From: PMNU01 sp035479375
GTDB taxonomy: Bacteria; Patescibacteriota; Saccharimonadia; Saccharimonadales; UBA4665
Direction: 5' to 3'
NCBI GenBank assembly: GCA_035479375.1
Contig: DATIIT010000024.1
Span: forward strand, 1-36,764
DNA length: 36,764 bases
The position numbers were made by a program, and so were the translations under genes. This document shows, piece by piece, positions 21,887 to 30,075 of this stretch (within the stretch, counting starts at the first letter, position 1; every line of letters starts with the position of its first letter). Under the pieces are notes generated by a model, which did not search any database, was not told where the DNA came from, and was given only the letters and a program-made list of their open reading frames with translations.

Positions 21887-24430
21887 ATGAAGCTGCCAAA
21901 AGTGTACGAGCCGTCGGCCTACGAAGCCGATATGTACGCCCTCTGGGAAAAATCCCAGGCTTTTCTGCCACGTAATGCAGGGAAGAGCTTCTCGGTCGTT
22001 ATCCCGCCGCCGAACGCCAACGGCAACCTGCACATCGGCCACGCCCTGACGCTGGGTGTGGAAGACGCCATGGTGCGCTACCACCGGCTGAAAGGTGAAA
22101 GCGCGCTGCTGCTGCCCGGTGCCGACCACGCCGGCTTCGAGACGCAGGTGGTGTACGAAAAACAGCTCGCCAAAGAAGGGAAGAGCCGCTTTGATTTCAC
22201 GCGTGAGGAGCTGTACGCCCAAATCTGGGACTTTGTGGCCCAAAACCGCCAGAATTTTGAAGACCAGATCCGCCGGCTCGGCGCTGGCGTGGACTGGAGC
22301 CGCTACACTTTCACGCTGGATGAAAAAATCGTGAAGCGCGCCTACGCCACGTTTAAAAAAATGTGGGACGAGGGGCTCATTTACAGGGGTGAACGGCTGG
22401 TCAACTACTGCACCTTCCACCGCACTGGGTTTGCCGACATCGAGGTAGTGTACAAGGATCAGACCACGCCGCTGTACTACCTCAAGTATGGGCCGTTTGA
22501 GCTGGCCACCACCCGCCCAGAGACAAAGTTTGGCGACACCGCCGTGGCCGTCCACCCAGAAGACAAGCGCTACAAGAAATACGTGGGCAAGGTGCTGGAG
22601 ATCGAGGGCGTCAACGGCCCGTTTAGCGTGCAGGTGATTGCCGATGAAATGGTTGACCCCAACTTCGGTACAGGCGTTGTTAAGATTACACCGGCACACT
22701 CGTTTGACGACTGGGAGGCCGGGCAGCGGCACCAGCTGCCCATGAAGCGCGTCATTAACCACGACGGCACCATGAACCACGAAGCCGGCCGCTTTGAGGG
22801 CATGACGGTTATGGAGGCCCGCGCTGGCGTAGTGGAGGCGCTCAAAGAAAAGGGGCTGCTGGTAAAGGTGGATGAGCACTACCAGAACCGCGTCGGCCAC
22901 TGTTACAAGTGCGACACGGTGATTGAGCCGATGCTCATGGAGCAGTGGTTCGTGGAAATGCAGCCGCTTGCCCAGCCGGCCATCAAGGCGCTGCGGGCAG
23001 GGAAGGTCGCGTTCCATCCAGAGTCCAAAAAGCAGCAGTTGATCAACTATTTACAGGGGTTGAAAGACTGGAATATTAGCCGGCAGATCGCCTGGGGCAT
23101 CCCCATCCCGGCCTACCAAAACGTGGACGACACCGACGATTGGATTTATAACGACGAAGACTTAGGCCGCGAAATTATCGAACAAGACGGCAAAACCTAC
23201 CGCCGCGACCCAGACGTGTTTGACACCTGGTTCTCGAGCGGCTCGTGGCCGTACAGCACGCTCAACTATCCCGACGGCGAGGATTTTAAGCGGTTTTACC
23301 CCTTGAGCGTGATGGAGACCGGCTTCGACATCCTGTTCCCCTGGGTCAGCCGCATGCTGATGCTTGGCCTGTACGTCACCGGTGAGGTGCCGTTTGAAAC
23401 AGTGTATTTGCACGGCCTCGTCCTCGACGGCCACGGCCAAAAGATGAGCAAGAGCAAGGGCAACGTGGTAAACCCCATGGACTTCGTAGAGGAGTACGGC
23501 GCCGACGCGTTGCGCATGGGTTTGATCATCGGCCAGTCGGCCGGCAACAACCAGCCGTTTGGCCTGCCTAAGGTGATTGGCGCGCGCAATTTCTGCAACA
23601 AGCTGTGGAATATCGCCCGGTACGTTGAAGATGCCGTGGGCGACCGCAAGGCATTGCCAGAGGCCCAAGCTAAAACCGACGCCGACCACTGGGTGCTGCT
23701 GCGCCTACACGAAACTGCCGCGCAAATGGCCGCCGACATGGACAACTACCGCTTCAGCGAGGCCTACGACACGCTCTACCACTTCGTGTGGGACGATTTT
23801 GCCGACTGGTACATCGAGGCCAGCAAGGCCGAAGAGAACAAGCCGCTGCTGGCCTACACCCTGGAGTCGATCCTGAAAATCGCGCACCCGTTTGCGCCAT
23901 TCCTCACCGAGACGATCTGGCAGACGCTGGCCTGGGAAGAAGGGTCAATTTTGGCAATCTCTGCGTGGCCAGTGGTACCGGGCGCCGACGCCCAGCGCGC
24001 AGCGGCGTTTGAATCCGTAAAAGAGATGGTCGCCGAAGCCCGCGCCGTTATGAAAGCTGTGGGCGCCAGCAAAACAACGCTGTTTTACGCCAATGCGCCG
24101 CTGGTTGCCAGCAACGCGGCGCTCATCACTCGCCTGGCGCGCCTCGCCGGCGTAGAAGAAAAAGGGCAGGGCGGCGTGCGCCTCACGCAGCTCAGCGCCG
24201 ACGTGCGCCTAGACATCAGCGAGGCCGTAGCCAAGAAGTACCTGGCTAAGCTCGAAGAGCGTATGGCCACCGAAATTGAGGCTATTAAGCGGCTGGAGGG
24301 GCGCTTGGGCAACGCGTCGTACGTGGCGCACGCGCCGGCGGCGGTGGTGGCACAAACGCGCGAGCAGCTGGAAGAGGCGCAGCAGCGCCTAGAGAACACT
24401 AAACGCGAAGCTGGGCGCTTCCAGGGGTAA
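21887..24430 (+). CDS. valS: Valyl-tRNA synthetase
   Basis: An 847-residue class I synthetase that charges tRNA-Val and edits mischarged Thr. HIGH is at 49-52 (GNLHIGHAL), the editing domain contains TTRPET and GTGVVKITPAH, and the KMSKS loop (QKMSKSKGN) is near residue 520. A Cys pair (HCYKC) precedes PMLMEQWF. The C-terminal coiled coil, from about residue 780, ends KREAGRFQG. Start is set by AAAGGGA about 8 bases before the ATG. A hydrolase gene begins 2 bases after its stop, so the two are co-transcribed. Confidence 0.98.
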   Translation: MKLPKVYEPSAYEADMYALWEKSQAFLPRNAGKSFSVVIPPPNANGNLHIGHALTLGVEDAMVRYHRLKGESALLLPGADHAGFETQVVYEKQLAKEGKSRFDFTREELYAQIWDFVAQNRQNFEDQIRRLGAGVDWSRYTFTLDEKIVKRAYATFKKMWDEGLIYRGERLVNYCTFHRTGFADIEVVYKDQTTPLYYLKYGPFELATTRPETKFGDTAVAVHPEDKRYKKYVGKVLEIEGVNGPFSVQVIADEMVDPNFGTGVVKITPAHSFDDWEAGQRHQLPMKRVINHDGTMNHEAGRFEGMTVMEARAGVVEALKEKGLLVKVDEHYQNRVGHCYKCDTVIEPMLMEQWFVEMQPLAQPAIKALRAGKVAFHPESKKQQLINYLQGLKDWNISRQIAWGIPIPAYQNVDDTDDWIYNDEDLGREIIEQDGKTYRRDPDVFDTWFSSGSWPYSTLNYPDGEDFKRFYPLSVMETGFDILFPWVSRMLMLGLYVTGEVPFETVYLHGLVLDGHGQKMSKSKGNVVNPMDFVEEYGADALRMGLIIGQSAGNNQPFGLPKVIGARNFCNKLWNIARYVEDAVGDRKALPEAQAKTDADHWVLLRLHETAAQMAADMDNYRFSEAYDTLYHFVWDDFADWYIEASKAEENKPLLAYTLESILKIAHPFAPFLTETIWQTLAWEEGSILAISAWPVVPGADAQRAAAFESVKEMVAEARAVMKAVGASKTTLFYANAPLVASNAALITRLARLAGVEEKGQGGVRLTQLSADVRLDISEAVAKKYLAKLEERMATEIEAIKRLEGRLGNASYVAHAPAAVVAQTREQLEEAQQRLENTKREAGRFQG

Positions 24431-24432
24431 CC

Positions 24433-25170
24433 ATGCGCGTGACCACACCTTCATTTCGCTTGGCAGTGTACACCGTGGGCGACCCGCAGGCGCCGCGCCT
24501 GGCGCTATGCCTGCCGGGCTACTGCGACACCAAAGACTATCCGGACCTCCGCACCCATGCCGACCTCTTGGCGGCGCGCGGCTACTACGCCGTAGCCTTT
24601 GACCCGCCGGGGACGTGGGGCAGCGGCGACATCGCCCTGTACACGACCACCAACTACCTCAAGGCAATCGACGAATTGGTTGCGCTGTACGGCGCGCGGC
24701 CAACGCTGCTGCTGGGCAAAAGCATGGGCGGGCGCATGGCGCAGCTGGGGGCACAGAACCCGGCGGTGTGCGGGCTGGTATCGGTGGTGGGCTCGGCCAC
24801 TGGCGCCATTGCCGACGACGTTATTACAGAGGAGGCATGGGTAGCCCACCCGCGGCACGCGCCACACCGCGACTTGCCAAACGACCCCACGCAGTTCCGG
24901 GACTTTACTATCCCATACTCTTTCGTGGAAGATGCGGCAAGATATGACGCGCTTGCCGTACTGCCCAGCCTACAGATGCCCAAACTGTACATTGCCGGCC
25001 AAGACGACACCCTAGTGCCGCCCGAAAAACTGCGCCGCGCGTACGACGCCGCCGGCGACCCCAAAAAGTTTGTTGTATTGCCCATGGGGCACGATTACCG
25101 CAAAGACCCGGCGCAGCTCAAGCTAGTCAACGATACCATTGCCCAGTGGCTGTCTGAAAATAATTTGTAG
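24433..25170 (+). CDS. Alpha/beta hydrolase
   Basis: A 245-residue hydrolase with the full triad: Ser97 in LLGKSMGGRM (nucleophile elbow), Asp191 or Asp192 in AGQDDTLVPP, and His220 in PMGHDYR. The oxyanion region is CLPGYCDTKDY. It looks like a small serine esterase or peptidase and is probably cytoplasmic since it has no signal peptide. It begins 2 bases after valS and so depends on the same promoter. The substrate is unknown; a link with valS is only positional. Confidence 0.88.
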   Translation: MRVTTPSFRLAVYTVGDPQAPRLALCLPGYCDTKDYPDLRTHADLLAARGYYAVAFDPPGTWGSGDIALYTTTNYLKAIDELVALYGARPTLLLGKSMGGRMAQLGAQNPAVCGLVSVVGSATGAIADDVITEEAWVAHPRHAPHRDLPNDPTQFRDFTIPYSFVEDAARYDALAVLPSLQMPKLYIAGQDDTLVPPEKLRRAYDAAGDPKKFVVLPMGHDYRKDPAQLKLVNDTIAQWLSENNL

Positions 25171-25171
25171 T

Positions 25172-25188
25172 TTGCGATTACGTCGCAA
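25172..25188. promoter_or_regulatory. Perfect inverted repeat, candidate operator of the Fur-family gene
   Basis: TTGCGA-N5-TCGCAA, a 17-bp palindrome with 6-bp arms, lies 19 bases upstream of the fur-family start codon and just after the hydrolase stop. Such palindromes are typical binding sites of Fur-family dimers, although this one is more GC-rich than classical Fur boxes. Autoregulation is an inference. Confidence 0.55.
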
Positions 25189-25207
25189 TCCGTGTTAGGC
25201 TAAGCGC

Positions 25208-25630
25208 ATGGGTTCGCCACGCGAAAATTTTAAGGCCTTACTGAAGGCCAGCGGCCAAAGCATCACCAAGGCGCGGCTGCAGGTGTTTGAGGCATTGCTT
25301 GGCCAGGAGCCGCTCACCATGCACGGCCTGGTAGGCCGGGCGGGGCAGGTTGACCGCGCCAGCGTGTACCGCGCGGTGGACTTGTTTGAACGCCTCGGCA
25401 TTGTGCAGCGCCTAAACACCGGCTGGAAATACAAGCTAGAGCTGAGTGACAAGTTTGCCGAGCACCACCATCACCTCACGTGCGTGCGCTGCGGCCGCAC
25501 GGTGGCCATGAACGAGGGCGAGCTGGAAGCGCTCATTGGCCGCCTAGCCGCCGAGCACCACTTCCTGCCCACTGCCCACCAGATAGAAATCCAGGGGTTG
25601 TGCGCGGAGTGCCAAAAACTGGCCGGGTAG
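25208..25630 (+). CDS. Fur-family transcriptional regulator
   Basis: A 140-residue metal- or peroxide-responsive repressor. The N-terminal winged helix has the SITKARLQVFEALL and DRASVYRAVDLF helices, and the dimerisation domain has the His-rich EHHHHLTCVRC metal site. Two CXXC pairs (Cys92/95 and Cys132/135) form the structural zinc site. The group (Fur, Zur or PerR) cannot be told from sequence alone. A palindrome immediately upstream is the likely operator. The ribosome site is weak. Confidence 0.92.
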   Translation: MGSPRENFKALLKASGQSITKARLQVFEALLGQEPLTMHGLVGRAGQVDRASVYRAVDLFERLGIVQRLNTGWKYKLELSDKFAEHHHHLTCVRCGRTVAMNEGELEALIGRLAAEHHFLPTAHQIEIQGLCAECQKLAG

Positions 25631-25665
25631 CCCCAGGCGGCCGGCAGCGGCGCTGGGCGGCCTAG

Positions 25666-26532
25666 CTACACCGCTGGCTCAAGTGATGCGCGCACCCGTG
25701 CCGCCGACTCATCCGGCCGGTAATCATCAAACCACAAAACGTGCCAGCCGTGCTTTTCGGCAGCCATGAGGTTGACGCGCGAGTCGTCCACCAACAGGAT
25801 CTCCGCGGCGGGGCAGTGCGCCTGCCCGGTGGCAATGGTGTAAATTTTGGACTCCGGCTTAATGGCCTTCACTTTAGAGGAGTCCACAATACTGTCATAC
25901 GGGATGTTGGGGATAAGCCCACGCTCACGCAGCGCGTCCACAAACCCAGGCATGATGTTAGTGAGCAGCCCCACGTGGTAGCGCTCGGCCGCCCAGCGGA
26001 CGAGGTCGTGCATCACCGGGATGGGCTCCACGGCGTCGAGGTAGTACTGGAGCCAGTTGAGCGAATCGTGGCCGGTGAGGTGCAGGCCGGCGGCCAGCTT
26101 GCTGTTAAAGGTGTCCATGTCCATTTCACCGCGGCAAACGAGGTCGTTGTAGTGCCAGAAGGCCATCTCGATGATGTCTGGCGAGGCGCCGGTTTGCTGG
26201 CTGAGGCGCGAAAACGCGCCATGGAAGAAGCGCACCAGGCAGCCGTTGATGTCGAAGTACACAAAGCGCACGCCGCTCTTGCTGCGGTGTTTGCTTTGGG
26301 CTGGACCGCCGGGGACGGCGGACGCGGCGGCGCCCATCAGCTCATCGAGCCCCAGGCCGAGCGCGCCCGCAATGCTCTGGATAGTGAAGATAGAGGGCGA
26401 TTTGATGGCGCCGCGCTCAATTTTAGTAAGCGTGGAGTAACTGAGGTTGGCCTTCTGGCACAACATCTGTTGGGTTAACCCCGCCGACACCCGCGCAGCC
26501 TGCAGCCGCCGGCCCAACCGCTCCTCATTCAT
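25666..26532 (-). CDS. XRE-type HTH fused to HAD-like hydrolase
   Basis: A 288-residue fusion. Residues 1-66 are a Cro/CI-type helix-turn-helix (RLGRRLQAARVSAGLTQQML, then SYSTLTKIERG). Residues 88-288 are a HAD-like domain with motif I FDINGCLV (Asp94, but Asn96 where a second Asp is expected), motif II LLTNIMPG (Thr191), motif III Lys225 in KPES, and motif IV LLVDDSRVN (Asp249/250). The Asn may weaken or remove phosphatase activity, so it could act as a ligand sensor coupled to DNA binding. A TATCAT box ends 6 bases before the ATG. Confidence 0.88.
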   Translation of the reverse strand: MNEERLGRRLQAARVSAGLTQQMLCQKANLSYSTLTKIERGAIKSPSIFTIQSIAGALGLGLDELMGAAASAVPGGPAQSKHRSKSGVRFVYFDINGCLVRFFHGAFSRLSQQTGASPDIIEMAFWHYNDLVCRGEMDMDTFNSKLAAGLHLTGHDSLNWLQYYLDAVEPIPVMHDLVRWAAERYHVGLLTNIMPGFVDALRERGLIPNIPYDSIVDSSKVKAIKPESKIYTIATGQAHCPAAEILLVDDSRVNLMAAEKHGWHVLWFDDYRPDESAARVRASLEPAV

Positions 26533-26594
26533 AGCCTTATGATACCAGTATGCTGCCAGATTGCCAAGAAACTAGCCGCATGGTACTAAGGAGT

Positions 26595-26738
26595 GGTGCC
26601 CGGGCGGTTTATTTTTCCGATGAGGGAGGCCTTCCGTTAGCGTAGCCCGAGTGCTGGCAGCCGAGACCTTAGGCTCGGATGACAGTGCCCGGCGCGTGAG
26701 CGCCCTCCCGAAGCGAAAAAATAAACCGCCCGGGCACC
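26595..26738. repeat. 144-bp foldback element with 22-bp perfect terminal inverted repeats
   Basis: The ends (26595-26616 and 26717-26738) are perfect 22-bp inverted repeats beginning GGTGCCCGGGCGG, extended by a second 6-bp pairing (GGGAGG with CCTCCC) after a small internal loop. Between them are smaller hairpins (CCGAG/CTCGG and GGCGC/GCGCC). It lies directly upstream of the leaderless promoter of the gene at 26760. It resembles a MITE or a structured RNA. No transposase is present. Confidence 0.65.
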
Positions 26739-26747
26739 GCGCAAGTG

Positions 26748-26753
26748 TACAAT
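26748..26753 (+). promoter_or_regulatory. -10 box of the 383-residue membrane protein
   Basis: TACAAT ends 6 bases before the ATG at 26760. The upstream GTG at 26745 lies before this box, so it is not the start. The expected -35 position falls in the right arm of the foldback element. Confidence 0.6.
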
Positions 26754-26759
26754 AAGCAT

Positions 26760-27911
26760 ATGCAATTCTTACGAAAAGCGGCGCTGACGGCAGCCGCGTC
26801 ACTCCTTACGCTGTCACTCTTCAGTTTTGGCCTCAGCTGGAGCCTGTTCCAGGTGTTTGGGCATCCCGCGCCGCTGAAGCAGGCACTTGATAAAAGCGGC
26901 ATTTATAGCAGCGTCGTGGGCGATCTCCTGAAGCAGGACCAAGGCAACAAGCAAAGCGATAATAGCAATGTGCCGGTCAACAACCCGGCGGTGCAGGCGG
27001 TGATCAAGCAGGCCTTCCCGGCCAGCTTCCTACAAACCCAAACAGAGAAGGTGCTCGACGCCGTATACGGGTGGGTCGATGGCGGCCGCCCGGCGCTGCA
27101 GTTTAGCGTTGACCTGTCTGGCGCCAAAGCCTCACTAGCCAACGGCCTTGGCCAGTACGCCAGTAGCCGCCTCGCCACGCTGCCCACCTGCACGCCAGAC
27201 GCGCTGCCCAGTGGCGACATCGACGCCTTTACCGCCACCTGCCTCCCAGCCGGCTTTGACAAAAATGCGGCGGCCGCGCAAGCCCGCGACAACATCTTAA
27301 ACGGCGATTTCCTCAAAGACAGCCAGCTTACCCAAGACACCAAGCAAGGGGATGGCAAGCCGCTCGCCCAGGGGCTGCAAAAAGCGCCGGACGCGTACAG
27401 ACACATCCGGGGTGGCATTATATCTGCCGGGGTGCTGGCCGCGCTGCTGGCCGTGGGCGTCGTGTTTTTGTCTGCCACATGGCGGGTTGGCGTGCGCAAA
27501 GTAAGCGTCATTGCCATAACCGTGGGCGCCACCAGCGCCATCTTTGCCTTGCTGAGTAGTTTTGCGGTGCGCCGCGTTTTGCAAAAAATTGAGTCCCACC
27601 CGGGCGCGAACACATCTTTGCACCAGCACGTTGGCGCGGTTGCGCAACAATTGGTGGATGATGTGCACAGCCACTGGCTGGTGTATGGCATCGTGCTTAT
27701 TGTGGGCGGGGTGGCCGCGTTGGTGGCGCTCAAGCTCACGGCGCCTAAAAACCCCATCGACATCAGCCCGAAAAAGCCGAGCACATATGTTGGCCACGAG
27801 CCAGAAGACAGCGGGGAAGAGCCAGGCACAGAAACAACAAAACCGGTTCGCCGCCCCCACACAGCCCCAGAGGGCGACGCCCATCCGCCAAAGCCACGCG
27901 CCGCGGCCTAA
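26760..27911 (+). CDS. Multi-helix membrane orphan
   Basis: A 383-residue protein starting MQFLRKAALTAAASLLTLSL, an N-terminal membrane helix or uncleaved signal (about 8-28). Residues 40-215 form an outside domain with two Cys (PTCTPD and ATCLPA), then three membrane helices (about 222-242, 250-272, 305-325) and a Pro/Glu-rich cytoplasmic tail of about 55 residues ending KPRAAA. No family is recognised. The domain between helix 1 and 2 suggests a surface sensor or adhesin-like component. It is followed by a strong terminator. Confidence 0.75.
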   Translation: MQFLRKAALTAAASLLTLSLFSFGLSWSLFQVFGHPAPLKQALDKSGIYSSVVGDLLKQDQGNKQSDNSNVPVNNPAVQAVIKQAFPASFLQTQTEKVLDAVYGWVDGGRPALQFSVDLSGAKASLANGLGQYASSRLATLPTCTPDALPSGDIDAFTATCLPAGFDKNAAAAQARDNILNGDFLKDSQLTQDTKQGDGKPLAQGLQKAPDAYRHIRGGIISAGVLAALLAVGVVFLSATWRVGVRKVSVIAITVGATSAIFALLSSFAVRRVLQKIESHPGANTSLHQHVGAVAQQLVDDVHSHWLVYGIVLIVGGVAALVALKLTAPKNPIDISPKKPSTYVGHEPEDSGEEPGTETTKPVRRPHTAPEGDAHPPKPRAAA

Positions 27912-27937
27912 ATCTGGCAACGCAAAATGCAAAGCAT

Positions 27938-27967
27938 AAAAAACACCCAGGAAACCGGGTGTTTTTT
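27938..27967. terminator. Bidirectional terminator
   Basis: AAAAAACACCC and GGGTGTTTTTT pair around an 8-base loop with T-tracts on both strands. It ends the 383-residue gene on the plus strand and tRNA-Ser(GCU) on the minus strand. Confidence 0.9.
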
Positions 27968-27970
27968 ATC

Positions 27971-28063
27971 TGGCGGAGAGGGAGGGATTCGAACCCTCGC
28001 GGGAGATTGCTCCCCCCTATCGATTTAGCAAACCGACCCCTTCAGCCTCTTGGGTACCTCTCC
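27971..28063 (-). tRNA. tRNA-Ser (anticodon GCU)
   Basis: The minus strand folds into a cloverleaf with acceptor GGAGAGG/CCTCTCC, anticodon loop TTGCTAA with anticodon GCT, a long variable arm (GGGGGAGCAATCTCCCG) and T-loop GTTCGAATCCC. The 3' CCA is encoded (27971-27973). Length is about 93 bases, as expected for a Ser tRNA. Confidence 0.93.
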
Positions 28064-28139
28064 GTAGCCAAATTACCGCTGTATTGTACCGTATCCTGAC
28101 GCCCAACGGAAGGGGCGCACCGGGTGGCGGTAGTGCCCG

Positions 28140-28227
28140 TGGCGGAAGGGGTGGGATTCGAACCCACGGTGAGTTGCCCCACACTTGTTTTCAAGACAAG
28201 CTCCATCGACCACTCGGACACCCTTCC
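28140..28227 (-). tRNA. tRNA-Ser (anticodon UGA)
   Basis: Acceptor GGAAGGG/CCCTTCC, anticodon stem CTTGT/ACAAG with anticodon TGA, long variable arm, T-loop GTTCGAATCCC and encoded CCA. A TATAAT box (complement of 28240-28245) lies 13 bases upstream. The overlapping plus-strand frame is the well-known spurious GIRTHG peptide. Confidence 0.93.
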
Positions 28228-28335
28228 GTAACAGGGGTCATTATACCATTCCTGGCCGCTGGCCGCAAAAAAACCGCCGCTACGCTACCGCGATACGCTT
28301 CTGCTTGCGCGCCAGACGCGGTATAATACCCAAAT

Positions 28336-28902
28336 ATGGCAGAGGGCGATCATCCAGCACCAGACGGCCAGGGCGGGGGTTCCTGGAACTATCACGTTGA
28401 GGATCCGGGCAAGGCGGCGTCCGTAGCGGGCAGCGCGCCAGGCGGCGACCCCATCGAGTGGACCGCCTCGGAATTCATTGACCACGACAAAGGCCCCATC
28501 TGGTACGTGGTGTTGGCCGCCGGCACCCTCGGCATATGTGCCGTGTTGTTTTTCTGGCTACATGACATGGTGACCATTGTCGCAATCACCGTACTGGCAA
28601 TCATGATCGGGATAATGGCGGCGCGCAAGCCACGCACCCTGCAATACCGCCTGGACCGCAGCGGGCTGAGCGCCGGCAAACAATTTCATCCGTACGGGAA
28701 GTTTAAGGCGTTTGCCGTCATTGACGAGGGCGCGTTTGCCAGCATCACGTTTTTGCCTGCCAAGCCGTTTAACCTGCCGGTTAGTGTCTATTTTTCACCA
28801 GACGACGAAAGTAAGATCCTGGAAATCACCGCCCGGCACCTGCCGTTGCAGCCCGGCGCCCTAGACGTCTTCGACGCCTTAATGCGCAGCCTGCATTTTT
28901 AA
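28336..28902 (+). CDS. Membrane protein with two helices
   Basis: A 188-residue protein. Residues 1-55 are Gly/Asp-rich and disordered, followed by two membrane helices (about 56-75 and 78-95, IWYVVLAAGTLGICAVLFFW onward). Residues about 98-188 form a small cytoplasmic domain with QYRLDRSGLSAGKQFHPYG and a LPLQPGALDVFDALM end. Its function is unknown; the layout is that of a conserved CPR membrane protein. A TATAAT box (28322-28327) ends 8 bases before the ATG. Confidence 0.75.
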   Translation: MAEGDHPAPDGQGGGSWNYHVEDPGKAASVAGSAPGGDPIEWTASEFIDHDKGPIWYVVLAAGTLGICAVLFFWLHDMVTIVAITVLAIMIGIMAARKPRTLQYRLDRSGLSAGKQFHPYGKFKAFAVIDEGAFASITFLPAKPFNLPVSVYFSPDDESKILEITARHLPLQPGALDVFDALMRSLHF

Positions 28903-28987
28903 CCGTAAGATCGGGCTGGAAAATCTTGCCCACATCTGCTAAAATTACCCCTGTTGCTTCTGCGTGGGCGCAAGAGCAGGGCAATAT

Positions 28988-29064
28988 GCACCCGTAGCTC
29001 AGCTGGATAGAGCGTTGGCTTGCGGAGCCAAAGGTCGTAGGTTCGAATCCTGTCGGGTGTACCA
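28988..29064 (+). tRNA. tRNA-Arg (anticodon GCG)
   Basis: A cloverleaf with acceptor GCACCCG/CGGGTGT (one terminal G-U pair), D-loop AGCTCAGCTGGATAGAGC, anticodon stem TTGGC/GCCAA with loop TTGCGGA and anticodon GCG, T-loop GTTCGAATCC and encoded CCA. It reads CGC codons directly with G34. Bacteria normally use a tRNA-Arg with A34 edited to inosine, so this is unusual. An extended -10 box (TGC TAAAAT, 28937-28945) lies upstream. Confidence 0.9.
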
Positions 29065-29078
29065 AAGTGTCTACTTAC

Positions 29079-29107
29079 AAAAAAGACCCCTTAGCGGGGT
29101 CTTTTTT
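29079..29107. terminator. Bidirectional terminator after tRNA-Arg
   Basis: AAAAAAGACCCC and GGGGTCTTTTTT form a stem with a 5-base loop (TTAGC). It ends tRNA-Arg on the plus strand and the 281-residue gene on the minus strand. Confidence 0.92.
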
Positions 29108-29113
29108 GTATAG

Positions 29114-29959
29114 TTACGCGGCGCCAGGCGCGTCAGGAAAATCAGGGAGCTTGCCAGCGAGGGCGGCCATAGCTGCTTGCCGTCTCGCATCCCAGGCATC
29201 AGGCAATATTTCTACTTCTAGTTTTAGGCCAAGCCGGTCAAAGGCGGCCGGGATGCCAGGGGTATGGCCATGCAGGGCGTCAAACATGTCGGATGCACCC
29301 TCTGCTTTTTCAAAATGTACTTTACCGTATGGTATTGCGTACGTAGGCTTGTTGCCGTTTAGCGTAGGCAGTGCCGCTAAGGCATGGTTTGTAACCGTGT
29401 CTGCCACAGCTTGTTCACGCAGTGTATGGAAGGAGCCATAGTGCCCCCAGCCCGGATCCAAGCCCATAACCATAGCATCTTGGCCGGTTGTGGCGTTGTG
29501 CGCCTCAACTTGGCTACGAGTAAGGTCTGCGGGCACAACGGGTATACCTCTTGCCCTCGCCAGCAACTCTATGTACAACCCCTGGCTTATAGAACGCTTC
29601 GCCCTTTCGCCCATTATATAGCCCAGGTGGTCAGACCACTTAAATGATGGGTCGGCGGCTTCGGCCGGATTGTATCCAACGGCTTCTACGAATAGTACGT
29701 CCCCCCTTGCGGGGTCGAGTGAATTCACAATCCTATCAGCGTCTCGATATTCGTCTTCAACTTCTGGCAAATGGCCGTACTCATCCACCCCGCCAGAGCC
29801 GTGCGCGGTGCCATATGCGACGAGGTTGAAATTGCTATTTATAGCTTCTGCGTCGGCTGCGCTAAGCTCAGCCCTTGACGGGGCAGCATCAGTGAATCCT
29901 AACGCTGAAGCGGCTGGGGCGCTCGTGCCCAAGGACGATTCCGCAGAGGTAGGGGACAT
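29114..29959 (-). CDS. TraB/EreA-like fold candidate, orphan
   Basis: A 281-residue soluble protein. Motifs suggest the TraB/ChaN/erythromycin-esterase-type fold: NLVAYGTAHG near residue 45, DVLFVEAVGYNP (about 87-98), ARGIPVVPADLT, a REQAVADTV helix (about 181-189), and PTYAIPYGKVHFEK, where a central Gly and His would sit in the family. The first 40 residues are disordered. The assignment is tentative. It is divergent to the peptidase-like gene at 30076, with a TATTAT box in the shared spacer, and terminates at the tRNA-Arg terminator. Confidence 0.5.
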   Translation of the reverse strand: MSPTSAESSLGTSAPAASALGFTDAAPSRAELSAADAEAINSNFNLVAYGTAHGSGGVDEYGHLPEVEDEYRDADRIVNSLDPARGDVLFVEAVGYNPAEAADPSFKWSDHLGYIMGERAKRSISQGLYIELLARARGIPVVPADLTRSQVEAHNATTGQDAMVMGLDPGWGHYGSFHTLREQAVADTVTNHALAALPTLNGNKPTYAIPYGKVHFEKAEGASDMFDALHGHTPGIPAAFDRLGLKLEVEILPDAWDARRQAAMAALAGKLPDFPDAPGAA

Positions 29960-30075
29960 ATTTAAACTTTACCATAATAGCTTGTAATTGTCCAATTAGC
30001 CCGCGCTGACAGGGGCTTCTTTTTATTGCTAAAAAGTCAAGAATATGCTAATGTTTATATAGAGAACTACCCCCT

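Noticed and set aside
21833..23017. 394-codon minus-strand open frame
   Set aside because: It is antisense to the valS catalytic region, whose motifs are unambiguous.
26745..26759. GTG start for the 383-residue membrane protein
   Set aside because: The GTG precedes a TACAAT -10 box placed 6 bases before the ATG at 26760, which directly leads into a hydrophobic N-terminus.
28084..28326. Plus-strand frame containing GIRTHG over tRNA-Ser(UGA)
   Set aside because: This peptide is a known artefact of translating the antisense of tRNA genes; the cloverleaf on the minus strand explains the sequence.
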